A stretch of DNA of 64,000 nt, taken from assembly GCA_027682205.1 (NCBI GenBank), contig JAQDAD010000001.1:744001-808000 (forward strand). The letters run 5' to 3'. A model generated the notes under the pieces. It was not told the origin of the DNA and did not search any database. It was given only the letters and a program-made list of their open reading frames with translations. This stretch comes from Streptococcaceae bacterium AF54-32pH5A. GTDB lineage: Bacteria; Bacillota; Bacilli; Lactobacillales; Streptococcaceae. Shown here piece by piece: positions 25,029-33,982 of the stretch. The position numbers and the translations under genes were made by a program. Numbering within the stretch: the first letter of the stretch is position 1; each line of letters opens with the position of its first letter.

Positions 25029-25745
25029 TTAATCGACGTAATCTCCACCTTCAAAGCCATAGTACTCTTCCAAACTGAGACCACTTGCAGCAATTTCTTT
25101 GGCTTCTTTCCCAACGTAGCGAAGGTGCCATTCTTCTGCCATGTAGCCAGTCTCTTTTTCCTTGCCTTTGAGATAGCGAACAACAAAGCCATAGTCAGCT
25201 GCATGATCTAAGAGCCACTGAGCCGCCTTCTCCTCTGTAACTAATTCTCCGTTAGTCCCAATCAAATCAAAAGCCAGACCTGTCTGGTGTTCACTGTAAC
25301 CAGGGCGAGCTGAGTAGCGATCTGCTGCTTCCTTACCATCTTGATTGACATAGTCTTGATATAGTTTGGTTTGTGTTTCATAACTTCTAAAGCCACTGTA
25401 GTGGTCACTGATTGGGTAGCCCTCGGCCTGCATGACTGCGATTAGCTTGAGTAACTCCGCTTTTGCTGTTGGATTTTCTCCTGGATTATAGTCTTTTGAC
25501 AAAGGATAGTGCTTATTAGCTACGACGATTTCATCGTATTTCCCTTGAATACTATAGTAGTCTCCCTTATTAACAACTTGTGCCTTTTTCTGACTAGAAG
25601 ATTGAGATTTGCTCCCTACAGTTCCTTCAGGTTGACTAGTTTGTTCTGTTTTTTGAGTATTTTCTTCATTTTTAGGTTTTTCTTGAGAACAAGCTGCAAG
25701 GGTCAATGCTAGTAAACCCGATAAAATGACATATCTTTTTTTCAC
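25029..25745 (-). CDS. ldcB: L,D-carboxypeptidase lipoprotein LdcB/DacB
   Basis: VanY-family zinc peptidase that removes D-Ala from peptidoglycan tetrapeptides outside the cell. The 238 residues begin with a lipoprotein signal peptide and lipobox LAAC (Cys19). A Ser/Gln/Lys-rich linker (about 20-60) follows, then the catalytic domain. Zinc ligands are in SEHQTGLAFDL (His and Asp) and EEWHLRYVG (His), with the Glu of EEWH as base. Pneumococcal LdcB (DacB) has the same layout and is needed for normal shape. It is followed closely upstream by the HIT gene on the same strand, with 17 bases between them. MurT/GatD act on the same stem peptide. Confidence 0.94.
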   Translation of the reverse strand: MKKRYVILSGLLALTLAACSQEKPKNEENTQKTEQTSQPEGTVGSKSQSSSQKKAQVVNKGDYYSIQGKYDEIVVANKHYPLSKDYNPGENPTAKAELLKLIAVMQAEGYPISDHYSGFRSYETQTKLYQDYVNQDGKEAADRYSARPGYSEHQTGLAFDLIGTNGELVTEEKAAQWLLDHAADYGFVVRYLKGKEKETGYMAEEWHLRYVGKEAKEIAASGLSLEEYYGFEGGDYVD

Positions 25746-25762
25746 TTCTTTCTTCCTTTCTC

Positions 25763-26224
25763 TTAGGCTAAATGCTTCTCCAATTCTTGGGATAAGGCTT
25801 TAATCATCTCTTCCAGCTCTGGGGATTGTACTTGGCAATCTTCTGCTGCCATTTCTTCCCAGGGCACCCACCAGACTGGGCCACGGCCATTAAGTCCGTG
25901 ACCTTTCATATCACCTGACCGCCTTGGAAATAGGTGCCAGTGAGCGTGGGCATCGCCATTTCCTAGAAGTTCAATATTCATCTTTTCAGCCTTAAATGCT
26001 TTGGCGACTGCTTCTTGGACCAAACTCATTTCCTCTAAAAAGTGAAGTTTTACAGGATTCTCCATATGATGGAGTTCTGTGATATGCTCTTTTGCTAAAA
26101 ATAAGGTATAGCCCTTAAAGTATTGGTGGTCTCCAATAACCACATAGCCTGTTTCTAGTTCTTTGACAAAGTAGGGATTTTTCCCTGCCTTGATCCATTC
26201 AATTCTTTGACAAATCAAGCACAT
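25763..26224 (-). CDS. HIT family hydrolase
   Basis: Histidine-triad nucleotide hydrolase of 153 residues. The triad is in NGDAHAHWHLFPRR, of the form HxHxHxxP with Phe and Pro after the third His. Two N-terminal Cys (CLICQR) resemble the zinc-binding start seen in some HIT proteins. The protein is longer than the 115-residue Hint type and closer to the diadenosine-polyphosphate hydrolase-like group; the substrate cannot be stated. The start lies two bases after the stop of the M42 peptidase gene, so M42, HIT and ldcB appear to form one operon. Confidence 0.9.
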   Translation of the reverse strand: MCLICQRIEWIKAGKNPYFVKELETGYVVIGDHQYFKGYTLFLAKEHITELHHMENPVKLHFLEEMSLVQEAVAKAFKAEKMNIELLGNGDAHAHWHLFPRRSGDMKGHGLNGRGPVWWVPWEEMAAEDCQVQSPELEEMIKALSQELEKHLA

Positions 26225-26225
26225 A

Positions 26226-27263
26226 TTAGTCTACCAATGCGCTCTTGAGATAGGCATCAACCATACGCTCAGTCGCTACTACTGAATCGATATGGGTGCG
26301 CTCATAAGAATGACTGGACTCGATACCAGCTCCAAGGAGGGCGTGCTTGACCTCTGCACCTGCTGACATGGCTGCTGAAGCATCCGAACCGTAAAATGGA
26401 TAGATATCCAGCTTAAATGGAATGTCCTGCTCTTTTGCCAGGGCTACCAAATGTTGACGGAAGTCATAGTGATAAGGACCTGAAGCGTCCTTGACACAGA
26501 TAGATACTGTGTACTCATCTGTCTGTTGGTCATCGCCCATAGCTCCCATATCGACAGCTAGATACTCCACTACCTGGTCCGGAATATTGGAGTTAGCACC
26601 GTGGCCCACTTCTTCAAAGACTGAAAAAGCAAAATGGGTTGTTACTGGCAAGTCAATCTTCTCTTCTTTATAAACTCGAAGGAGATTGAGCAAAATTGCT
26701 GCGCTGACCTTATCATCCAAATGGCGAGACTTGATAAAACCAGTTTCCGTCACAACTGTTCGCGGATCGAAACTAATAAAGTCTCCAACCTCGATGCCCA
26801 AAGCACGCGTTTCTTTTTCATTGGTCACTTTTTCGTCCAAACGCACTTCCATATTGTCCTGAGTGCGTTCAGCAGTTCCTGCATCTTTGTAGACATGGCA
26901 AGAAGTCTGGTGGATGAGGATAGTTCCAGATACCGTTTTACCTGTACTAGCCACATGAACCGTACAGTTTTCTCCCTCAATCATATTCCAAGGGAAACCA
27001 CCGATACGGTCTAATTTGAGACGACCGTCAGATTTAACAGCACGTACAATGGCTCCGAGTGTGTCCACATGGGCAGTTACATAGCGATGTTGTTCGTCGT
27101 TTTGACCTTTGATTGTTACATTGACACCACCCTTTGCTGTACGAATAGGCTTGTAACCAAGCTCTTCTAAAGTACGGACTAAGTAGTCTGAAATCTCACG
27201 AGTAAATCCCGTTGGAGATGCAATAGCAGTTAATTCTTTGATATAGTTTACAGTTTGATTCAT
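26226..27263 (-). CDS. M42 family metallo-aminopeptidase
   Basis: Cytoplasmic dinuclear metal peptidase of the TET/PepA type, 345 residues from the ATG at 27263, which has AAGAGGTGAAG upstream; the open frame upstream is not credible. Seen are the metal-site blocks TAHVDTLGAIVR (His, Asp), RHLDDKVSAAILL (Asp), the catalytic Glu pair in FSVFEEVGHGAN and a late His in ESSHSYERTH. Family members remove N-terminal Glu/Asp or neutral residues. Streptococci have another M42 enzyme, PepA, elsewhere, so this is probably the YsdC/FrvX-like paralogue. First gene of M42-HIT-ldcB. Confidence 0.9.
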   Translation of the reverse strand: MNQTVNYIKELTAIASPTGFTREISDYLVRTLEELGYKPIRTAKGGVNVTIKGQNDEQHRYVTAHVDTLGAIVRAVKSDGRLKLDRIGGFPWNMIEGENCTVHVASTGKTVSGTILIHQTSCHVYKDAGTAERTQDNMEVRLDEKVTNEKETRALGIEVGDFISFDPRTVVTETGFIKSRHLDDKVSAAILLNLLRVYKEEKIDLPVTTHFAFSVFEEVGHGANSNIPDQVVEYLAVDMGAMGDDQQTDEYTVSICVKDASGPYHYDFRQHLVALAKEQDIPFKLDIYPFYGSDASAAMSAGAEVKHALLGAGIESSHSYERTHIDSVVATERMVDAYLKSALVD

Positions 27264-27307
27264 TTCTTCACCTCTTTTGCTACCTATTATAGCACATTTC
27301 AGTAGAG

Positions 27308-27357
27308 AGGAAAAAAGAAAAATCACTCCTGTAGAGTTGACTTACAAAAGTGATTTC
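27308..27357 (-). terminator. Terminator of brnQ
   Basis: AAATCACT / AGTGATTT stem (27320-27356) followed by a T-rich tail TTTTCTTTTTTCC on the minus strand. It lies upstream of the M42 gene and may overlap its promoter. Confidence 0.75.
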
Positions 27358-27363
27358 TATTTT

Positions 27364-28689
27364 TTATTCCATCTCAAAGGCATCACTCTCTTGCTTGTTT
27401 GGTAGAACCAAGGAAAGCAAGATTCCGATAATTGCTGGCACTAACCATGGTAGAGAGGCAGCTGCAAAAGGTAAAGCATTCACAAGGTTTGCTAGAAATT
27501 CAATCTTAAAGGAACTTCCAAGGACGCTTGCAAGAGCAATAGCTGTAACAAGCCCAATGGTTAACTGCATGCCCGGTTTTGATAGGGGCACAAACTTATT
27601 AACAATCACAATCATCACAATGGCGATGGTGATTGGGTACAAGATTACTAGTACTGGAACTGAGTACTTGATGATTGCATCAAGACCGAGATTGGCAATA
27701 GCAAACCCAATCAAGGTAAAGACAGTGGCATAAACCTTGTAGCTGATTTGTGGGAAACGACCGTTAAAGAACTCTGCTGTAGATACGATCAAGCCAACTG
27801 TCGTTGTGAAGCAGGTGACAGTTACCATAACAGCAAGGAAAAGTTGAGCCGTTGAACCAAAGATTTCCTGAGTTGCTTGCGACAAGATATAAACGCCTGG
27901 TGTTCCCCCCTTCATGACTTCTGCCGGAACTGGGAAGTGATTTCCAAGGAAACCTAGACCAATATAGAGAGCACTAAATGCAAGAGCTACCACAATACCA
28001 ACAACCCAAATGGTTGAAATGTATTCTTTCTTACTTGAGAATCCAAGTTGTTTCAAGGTTTGAACAGCGATAACACCGAAGGCAACTGAGGCAAGGGCAT
28101 CCAAGGTGTTATACCCCTCTAGGAAGCCTGTCCCAAAAGCAGAGGATTGATAGGCTTCTGAAGCTACTTGAGGATTTGTTCCACCATATTTAAAAGCACC
28201 AAGTACAACCAGGATAACGATAAGCAAAGCAAAGACTGGAGTTAAGATACGTCCGATACGATCCAAAATTTTTGACGGATTGAGTGAAATCAGATAGGCT
28301 GCGGCAAAGTAAAGCACGGTAAAGATAATCAATCCTAGGCCTTTATTTGCTTCAGACAAGAGGGGGCTGATGCCGACCTCATAAGCTGTTGTGGCTGTAC
28401 GTGGGATAGCAAAGAATGGACCAATCGATAGATAGAGGACTGCAAGATAAAGAGTCGCAAACCAAGGTGAGATTTTCTTAGAAATCTCATGAATGTATCC
28501 TTTGGGATTGAGCGTACCGATGATGAGCGTTAGGACAGCAATCCCAACACCCGAAAATACAAAACCTGCAATGGCAGGAAGAAACTGTTCTCCAGATAGG
28601 GCACCTAGAGAAGGTGGAAAAATCAAGTTTCCCGCACCAAAAAATATTCCAAACAGGAGCAAGCCTGTTAGGGCACCTTTTTTAGCCAT
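27364..28689 (-). CDS. brnQ: Branched-chain amino acid:cation symporter BrnQ
   Basis: Twelve-helix LIVCS-family permease that takes up Leu, Ile and Val. The ATG at 28689 is chosen because AAGGAG lies six bases upstream; the product then has 441 residues, the family length, and starts MAKKGALTGLLLFGIFFGAGN with the conserved FGAGNLIFPP block. It is monocistronic with a terminator. A weak CodY-like sequence (AATTGTCTAAAAATA, three mismatches) lies about 110 bases upstream at 28799-28813, which would fit control by CodY, but the match is poor. Confidence 0.93.
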   Translation of the reverse strand: MAKKGALTGLLLFGIFFGAGNLIFPPSLGALSGEQFLPAIAGFVFSGVGIAVLTLIIGTLNPKGYIHEISKKISPWFATLYLAVLYLSIGPFFAIPRTATTAYEVGISPLLSEANKGLGLIIFTVLYFAAAYLISLNPSKILDRIGRILTPVFALLIVILVVLGAFKYGGTNPQVASEAYQSSAFGTGFLEGYNTLDALASVAFGVIAVQTLKQLGFSSKKEYISTIWVVGIVVALAFSALYIGLGFLGNHFPVPAEVMKGGTPGVYILSQATQEIFGSTAQLFLAVMVTVTCFTTTVGLIVSTAEFFNGRFPQISYKVYATVFTLIGFAIANLGLDAIIKYSVPVLVILYPITIAIVMIVIVNKFVPLSKPGMQLTIGLVTAIALASVLGSSFKIEFLANLVNALPFAAASLPWLVPAIIGILLSLVLPNKQESDAFEME

Positions 28690-28807
28690 AAAAATCTCCT
28701 TCATATTTCTAAAATACTGACCTAGTATACCATGATTAAAACTTTGAAAAAAGTATCCAAAATTAATCATTGAATGTTTTCAATATTTTTAAAAATAAGA
28801 ATTGTCT

Positions 28808-28850
28808 AAAAATAAAATCCCTCACTCAGACGAAACCGAGCAAGGGAAGG
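28808..28850 (-). terminator. Terminator of the rhodanese gene cluster
   Basis: TCCCTTGCTCGG / CTGAGTGAGGGA hairpin with a few mismatches and an ATTTTATTTTT tail on the minus strand. Confidence 0.75.
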
Positions 28851-28873
28851 TTAGGATCTATCACCATATAGGT

Positions 28874-29095
28874 TTAAAGTTCTTCAAAGGCTGTCATTCC
28901 ACCTTGCACATTAATGACCTTGTATCCCTGTTCCTCTAGAAATTGACAAGCACGAGCTGATCTCATCCCAGATTTACAAATGACATAATGCAACTGCTCA
29001 TTGTCCAACTCTTCTACTTCTCTCACATCTAATACAGAAAGGGATTCTTTCTGGTAAAGTTGGTAGAATTTGTCAAAAACAATTTCTTTCATCAT
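28874..29095 (-). CDS. Small rhodanese-like protein with an internal deletion
   Basis: Single-domain rhodanese of only 73 residues. It keeps SVLDVREVEE near the N-terminus and the active-site loop CKSGMRSARACQFL, with catalytic Cys and Arg, followed by INVQGGMTAF. The segment normally between VREVEEF and the active-site strand (the GAxNxPLxxL region, about 25 residues) is absent, without a frameshift. The usual length is about 95-100. It may still bind sulfur through the intact loop, but the fold would lack a core strand and helix. It is the last gene of the UDG-like, ProX-like, rhodanese cluster. Either of two adjacent ATGs can be the start. Confidence 0.75.
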   Translation of the reverse strand: MMKEIVFDKFYQLYQKESLSVLDVREVEELDNEQLHYVICKSGMRSARACQFLEEQGYKVINVQGGMTAFEEL

Positions 29096-29113
29096 TTCTT
29101 CTTTTTGATGCCT

Positions 29114-29605
29114 TTAACGCAAAGTTAAAAACTTATAGGTAAATCCAATCGACTCTAAAAATCGGAACAAGTCTTTGCTTTTGATAAAGATGGTCTTTTC
29201 ATTAGTATTGGGATGGAAAGTCATGATATCCTCCGATACAATGTCCTTATCAAAATAAACTAGAATATCTTTTTCATCATTATTTAACAAACCAAAAGGT
29301 GATACTGTTCCTGCTGGTAGGTTCATTTTCTTAGCCAAGGAATCCAATGAGGCCATGCGAATCCGATCGGCTCCCACTTGAACTTTAAAGTCATCCATAT
29401 CCAATCGTTTCTTGTCGTCCATGATGAGCAGATAGTACTGGGTTTTCTTTCTATTGGTCAAAAACATGGACTTAGTCCGGACTCCTTCCATTCCTTCAAT
29501 ATAGCTATCTGCCTGCTCTGTCGTAAATACAGGTGGGTGCTCCACCACATCAAAGGTAATTCCCAACTCTTGCAACTTATTAGCTACTTGTTGATAAGCA
29601 TCCAT
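29114..29605 (-). CDS. YbaK/ProX-family aminoacyl-tRNA deacylase
   Basis: Editing domain protein of 163 residues, similar to ProX/PrdX (ProXp-ala), which removes Ala wrongly attached to tRNA-Pro. The opening LQELGITFDVVEHPPVFTTEQA is the family signature. The Lys of VRTKSMFLTNRKK and the GTVSPFGLLNN loop are also present. It lies 12 bases downstream of the UDG-like gene and 18 bases upstream of the rhodanese, so all three should be co-transcribed. The substrate tRNA is inferred from the family only. Confidence 0.88.
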   Translation of the reverse strand: MDAYQQVANKLQELGITFDVVEHPPVFTTEQADSYIEGMEGVRTKSMFLTNRKKTQYYLLIMDDKKRLDMDDFKVQVGADRIRMASLDSLAKKMNLPAGTVSPFGLLNNDEKDILVYFDKDIVSEDIMTFHPNTNEKTIFIKSKDLFRFLESIGFTYKFLTLR

Positions 29606-29617
29606 AGTTTTTCTCCT

Positions 29618-30202
29618 TTATTGATGAATAATCTTTTGTACCAATGCTTTCAAATCTGGCACTACTTCTGACTCAAACCAAGGATTTTTGGCCATCCAAA
29701 TTTGGTTTCGTGGTGATGGGTGCACCAAGGGAAAATAAGTGGGCAGATAATCCTGATAACGTCGAACTCTCTCTGTTACCTTGCCACTGATTTTCTCATG
29801 TAAATAGTAGGCTTGGGCATACTGGCCAATCAAAAGGGTCAATTCAATATTTGGACATTCCTTTAGGAGTTGTGGGTGCCATTTTTCGGCAAAACCTTTA
29901 CGGGGTGGAAGGTCGCCTGATTTCCCATGTCCTGGGAAATAAAAGTCCATGGGAATAACTGCAAACAAACCCGAATTGTAAAAGGTGTCTTCATCCACAC
30001 CAAGCCACTCACGCAGACGATCGCCACTTTTATCTTTCCAGTAAATTCCAGCTTCTTGCGTTTTAAAGCCCGGCGCTTGACCGACGATATTGATACGTGC
30101 TGTCTTTGGCGCTGCAAAGAGAGGCTCTATCCCCTGCTCTGTATAGCTTTTATTTTGCGAATCTGCCATAATGGCTTGTTTGATCTTTTCGATTTGAGAC
30201 AT
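29618..30202 (-). CDS. Uracil-DNA glycosylase superfamily protein
   Basis: Protein of 194 residues with the UDG-fold motifs GQAPGFKTQEAG (motif 1-like, with the ligand-binding Gln) and HPSPRNQIW (motif 2-like). It differs from the Ung type found elsewhere in streptococci and fits the family often annotated as YqfM/UDG-like with unknown target. It may act in base excision or be a non-catalytic relative. It starts the cluster with the ProX-like and rhodanese genes. The ATG at 30202 has a GGAGG-type site nine bases upstream. Confidence 0.82.
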   Translation of the reverse strand: MSQIEKIKQAIMADSQNKSYTEQGIEPLFAAPKTARINIVGQAPGFKTQEAGIYWKDKSGDRLREWLGVDEDTFYNSGLFAVIPMDFYFPGHGKSGDLPPRKGFAEKWHPQLLKECPNIELTLLIGQYAQAYYLHEKISGKVTERVRRYQDYLPTYFPLVHPSPRNQIWMAKNPWFESEVVPDLKALVQKIIHQ

Positions 30203-30255
30203 CTAGTTTCCCTCCAAAAAGAAGTCCAAGCATAAAATCTCAGACTTCTATCGTT

Positions 30256-31656
30256 TTATTTGATTAATTCATAGATAGCTTCTGCATAGATTGCTGCTGC
30301 TCGGAAGAGATCGTCCAAGGCGATAAATTCATTGGCTTGATGCATGGTGTCAATTGAGTCTGGGAACATGGCACCGTAGGCTACACCACGCTCTAACAAA
30401 CGTCCAAAGGTACCACCACCGATGACTTGCTCATGACCTTGAAGTCCAGTTTGTTTTTCATAGACATTCAACAAGGTTTGCACAAGTGGGTCTTCCATTG
30501 GCACATAGTGAGGAGTGTGACCGTGTTCAGAAAGGCTAACAGAAGCAACTGGCAAGTTTTCAAGAACTGATTTGATTTGCTCTGGGCTTGTTCCTTTTGG
30601 ATAACGGAAGTTGAGGGCAATGGTATTATCAGCACTTGCTTCGTCAAAGCGGAAAACACCTGCATTCATAGAAAGGGCACCCATCTTTTCATCAACATGA
30701 GCAACCTTGAGATTTTCACCCTCATGGTCGTTCAAGAGAATCTTACCAGCAACATCAAGGTAGTCTTTTGCAGGTCCTTCAAAACCAAACTGGCTGAGGA
30801 AGAGGGCCAGGTAGGTTGCACCATTGACACCTGAAGCAGGCATAGCACCGTGGGCTGATTTACCAATGATCGTCACCTTGTACTGACCGTTTTCTTCGTG
30901 GAGTTCTCCTCTAAGCTTGTGCTCTGCAACAAAGGCATCTAGTTTCCCTTGCAAGTCAGTCAAATCGCCTGAAATAACTGCTGTTGCTGACTCTGGCACC
31001 ATGTTTTCACGCAAGCCACCTGTAAAGCTGTGAAGACGGGCAGCACCTGTATTTTTACCTGCAAAGTGGAGGTATTCTGTGATATTTCCTTTTTCACCAT
31101 TGATGATAGGGAATTCAGCGTCTGGTGAGAAACCGAAGTCTGGTTTTGCTAGTCCTACATGTTCAAAGTAGTAGTCCATGTCTGCCCAGCCTGATTCTTC
31201 ATCAGTTCCGACGATAAAGCGAACTTTTTTAGACGTTGGAAGGCCCAATTCTTTGATGATTTTCAAGCCATAGTAACAAGCTGTTGTGGGCCCCTTGTCA
31301 TCTGAAGCACCACGCGCGTAGAGGCGACCGTCCTTGATAGTTGGTGTATACGGGTCTGTGTCCCAACCGCTACCAGCAGGCACTACGTCCATGTGGGCAA
31401 AAATTCCGAGAACTTCTTCTCCATCACCAAACTCGAAATGTCCTGCATAGTTATCAACATTTTTAGTTGGATAACCATCACGGTCTGCGATTTCAAGGAA
31501 TTTCTCCAAGGCTTTTACTGGCCCAGGTCCAAATGGATGCTGAGCGTCCGCCTTGCTGTCGTCTCGTTCAGAGTTGATTTCCAAAAGGCTAAACAAGTCA
31601 GCCAAGAGGTCTTCTTTGCGTTTTTCTACTTCTGCTGTAAAATCAATTGCTGTCAT
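30256..31656 (-). CDS. pepV: Dipeptidase PepV
   Basis: M20A zinc dipeptidase of 466 residues that cuts a broad range of dipeptides in the cytoplasm. Metal-site residues are His88 and Asp90 in FAHMDVVPAG, Asp near 120 in GASDDKGP, the Glu pair near 154 in TDEESGWAD and a late His in DTMHQANE. The central lid domain carries the oxyanion-hole His (ARLHSFTGG / KSAHGAMPAS). It is 12 bases downstream of the nitroreductase stop-start boundary (31656 to 31669), so the two share a message. Complete and typical. Confidence 0.93.
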   Translation of the reverse strand: MTAIDFTAEVEKRKEDLLADLFSLLEINSERDDSKADAQHPFGPGPVKALEKFLEIADRDGYPTKNVDNYAGHFEFGDGEEVLGIFAHMDVVPAGSGWDTDPYTPTIKDGRLYARGASDDKGPTTACYYGLKIIKELGLPTSKKVRFIVGTDEESGWADMDYYFEHVGLAKPDFGFSPDAEFPIINGEKGNITEYLHFAGKNTGAARLHSFTGGLRENMVPESATAVISGDLTDLQGKLDAFVAEHKLRGELHEENGQYKVTIIGKSAHGAMPASGVNGATYLALFLSQFGFEGPAKDYLDVAGKILLNDHEGENLKVAHVDEKMGALSMNAGVFRFDEASADNTIALNFRYPKGTSPEQIKSVLENLPVASVSLSEHGHTPHYVPMEDPLVQTLLNVYEKQTGLQGHEQVIGGGTFGRLLERGVAYGAMFPDSIDTMHQANEFIALDDLFRAAAIYAEAIYELIK

Positions 31657-31668
31657 TTTTTCTTCTTT

Positions 31669-32274
31669 CTATCTTTTCTCGATAATTTCATCCACTGGCA
31701 AGCGGTAGCTTGGTTCCAATTTTTCGTCAGTGTAACCTACCGTAATCAAGAGTTCTGGGCGGAAACGGTCTTCGATGTCCAAAACTTCGTTGGCTTTTGA
31801 TTTATCAAATCCAAGAATAATGTTAGAACCGATTCCCTGGTCTGTCAAAGCCAGAACCAAGTTCATGGCAACCAAACCTGCATTAAGGGCCAAGTAATCA
31901 CTAATCTGTTGCTCATTGTAACGCGCAAATTCAGCTGGCAGATTCTTCATAAAATATTGAAGTTGCTCTTCTGAAAAATTCTTTGCACCACCAACACGGG
32001 CAATCTTGCGGGCACGTTTGGCTAGGTCTGTATCGGTAAACAAGGCAATGGTCACTGGCGCTGACGAAACCTGCTCAAAGTTCGAACCATAAGCCAACTT
32101 TGCCAGTTCAGCATTTTTCTCACGAACCACCACAAACTTCCATGGCTGGCTATTGTGGGCACTTGGAGCCAAAGTTGCGATTTCGATAGCCGTACGCACA
32201 TCTTTAGGGTCAACTGGCTTATCAGTGAAATGCTTGGTCGCATGACGTTTTTTGTTTAATTCAAGAAATTTCAT
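31669..32274 (-). CDS. Nitroreductase family NAD(P)H oxidoreductase
   Basis: FMN-dependent oxidoreductase of 201 residues. The N-terminal RHATKHFTDKPV motif binds the FMN phosphate, APSAHNSQPWKFVVV is the family block near 35-50, and the C-terminal half carries GIGSNIILGFD. It dimerises in the family. The natural substrate is unknown; quinones, flavins or nitro compounds are reduced by relatives. It is the first gene before pepV. The ATG at 32274 has GGAAATCG rather than a strong Shine-Dalgarno sequence upstream. Confidence 0.9.
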   Translation of the reverse strand: MKFLELNKKRHATKHFTDKPVDPKDVRTAIEIATLAPSAHNSQPWKFVVVREKNAELAKLAYGSNFEQVSSAPVTIALFTDTDLAKRARKIARVGGAKNFSEEQLQYFMKNLPAEFARYNEQQISDYLALNAGLVAMNLVLALTDQGIGSNIILGFDKSKANEVLDIEDRFRPELLITVGYTDEKLEPSYRLPVDEIIEKR

Positions 32275-32394
32275 AATCGATTTCCTTTTCTAATTCTACT
32301 ATTTCCATTCTACCATATTTTGAAAGAGCTTGCAGGGATTTTTCATAGAGTTAGTACTTCTTTCAAACTCTCTGCTATTTATTTGAAGCTCTTT

Positions 32395-32452
32395 AAGTAG
32401 GTATCGCTTTAGATTTGAAGCAATCAAAAAGCAGGCGATAGAACACCTACTT
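32395..32452. repeat. 58-base inverted repeat between lipoprotein and nitroreductase genes
   Basis: AAGTAGGT pairs with ACCTACTT, and ATCGC inside pairs with GCGAT. No T-run follows on either strand, so it is not a plain terminator. It could be a transcript-end structure for the lipoprotein gene or a small mobile relic. Confidence 0.5.
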
Positions 32453-32459
32453 CCTTATA

Positions 32460-32984
32460 TTATTGACCAGATGTGTATGGAGCAATTGCTTTATAAGCCG
32501 CCTCTAGCGCTTTCTTCATTGTGTCACGTCCAGTTTTCAATTGTTGAACAAATAGAGTACGAGTTTGTTCTGGCACTACTGTATCATCAGAACCAATACT
32601 TGAAAGGCTTTCGTTAAATGACTCTCTTACAGTCTCCATAGACTTAAGCGCTGGTTCAACTTGGGCGTTATATGCTTCTTTTCCACTTTCTGGAATTTTC
32701 TCCCCAATTTCAACCGCATGCTTTTTATAATTGTCGACTAATTTGCCAAATACTTTCTTCACATCTCCAACAGTTTTAGCATTGTCAATTTCTTCATCGG
32801 TGATCAAAACAACCTCATTATTTTCTGTCTTTGAACTAGACGTTGTTGATGAGGTCTCTGAAGAAGAAGTTTGTTCTACAGAGCTTGAATTTTTAGTCGA
32901 AGAATCAGACGTTGTTTTCCCTGAACATGCTGCTAAGACAACAACAGATAAAAGAGCCATACTAGCTGTAATAATTTTCTTCAT
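32460..32984 (-). CDS. Lipoprotein of unknown function
   Basis: I do not recognise this 174-residue protein. The ATG at 32984 follows AAAAGGAGAA and begins a clear lipoprotein signal peptide with lipobox LAAC (VVVLAACSGK). A Ser/Thr-rich low-complexity linker (about 24-55) leads to a helical domain of about 115 residues with regular Lys/Glu/Val spacing (DDEIDNAKTVGDVKKVFGKL). The protein should sit on the outer face of the membrane. It is transcribed alone. No enzyme motif is visible. Confidence 0.8.
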   Translation of the reverse strand: MKKIITASMALLSVVVLAACSGKTTSDSSTKNSSSVEQTSSSETSSTTSSSKTENNEVVLITDEEIDNAKTVGDVKKVFGKLVDNYKKHAVEIGEKIPESGKEAYNAQVEPALKSMETVRESFNESLSSIGSDDTVVPEQTRTLFVQQLKTGRDTMKKALEAAYKAIAPYTSGQ

Positions 32985-33136
32985 AATGTTCTCCTTTTGA
33001 TTAAGAATTAAATCCATTCTATAACAAAATAATTTCAATGTCAAACTTTAGCTAAACCATCTTTTCTTCCTTATCGTCTGACTCTTCTCTAAGCAATTCG
33101 ACTACAAATTTCACTTCAAAATAAGGACTGCCCGCT

Positions 33137-33982
33137 TTATTTCTCACTTTGCAAAAAATCAAAATAATTCTTCACATCCTCTACATACCCATGCTTTTCA
33201 ATTAAACTAGCTAAGAGTTCCAAATTGTGCCCCTGATAGTTGTCTTCTCGTCGTAGCTCTTCATACATTTCGATAAAGGGAAGCCCCTTGGACTTGGCCA
33301 ATTCTAACTCCGCTTCATAGTCATAAGCGACTTTACGAAATTGGATATTTACCAATTCCCCATCTTCAACCTCTATCACGGCATACTGGGCACGGTGATT
33401 TTTTAACGCATTCCAGTCAAAATAGGGCATGCCAATCGTCCCTGGATTGATGATTTGTTGCCCTTGACTTCCGTAACGAAGCAACTGCTTGTGAACATGA
33501 CCATAGACTGCCACGTCGGCCTCCGCATCTAGCAGTTGGTCAAATTTTTCTGTATCATTCCCAACCAGTAGGTCCCCACCATAGTTTTTATTTGGCAAGT
33601 TATGAGAGAGAGAAAAGCGCAGCCCGTCAACTTCTTTCTTTTCCAGCAAAGGCAAGCTTCGCAGCCAGACAATCGTTGCAGGATCCATTCGCTCCATCAA
33701 AAACTGAGTCATTCGCATTGACTGGATTTCTTGTGGATGTTCCAAACCGTATTCTCCGTCCAAGGCCTCAAGGACACAATCATCCCAATTGCCTCGAACA
33801 CTTGCTGTGATAGGAAGGTCCTTTAGCATGGCGACCAAGTCATCTGCACCTGGACCAGGAAGAAAAATATCTCCCAGAAGCCAGTATTCACTGACTCCTT
33901 GAGCTTTAGCATCTGCAATCACTGCTTCTAGTGCCGTTGAATTGCCATGAATATCGGATAAAATTGCGATTTTATGGTTCAT
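33137..33982 (-). CDS. YfcE/MJ0936-like metallophosphoesterase
   Basis: Calcineurin-fold phosphoesterase of 281 residues. Metal-binding motifs are in order: SDIHGN (Asp, His; near 9-14), LLGDIF (Asp), GNWDD (Asn, Asp), SHNLPN (His) and YGHVHKQ (His, His). The start overlaps the uvrC stop by four bases (ATGA), so the two are coupled. A second copy at 56085-56927 has the same motifs and length and is about as similar as paralogues are. The substrate is unknown; the family includes phosphodiesterases and nucleotide phosphatases. Confidence 0.88.
   Translation of the reverse strand: MNHKIAILSDIHGNSTALEAVIADAKAQGVSEYWLLGDIFLPGPGADDLVAMLKDLPITASVRGNWDDCVLEALDGEYGLEHPQEIQSMRMTQFLMERMDPATIVWLRSLPLLEKKEVDGLRFSLSHNLPNKNYGGDLLVGNDTEKFDQLLDAEADVAVYGHVHKQLLRYGSQGQQIINPGTIGMPYFDWNALKNHRAQYAVIEVEDGELVNIQFRKVAYDYEAELELAKSKGLPFIEMYEELRREDNYQGHNLELLASLIEKHGYVEDVKNYFDFLQSEK

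Noticed and set aside
28799..28813. CodY box upstream of brnQ
   Set aside because: AATTGTCTAAAAATA has three mismatches to the consensus, which is too weak in AT-rich DNA to count as a feature by itself.
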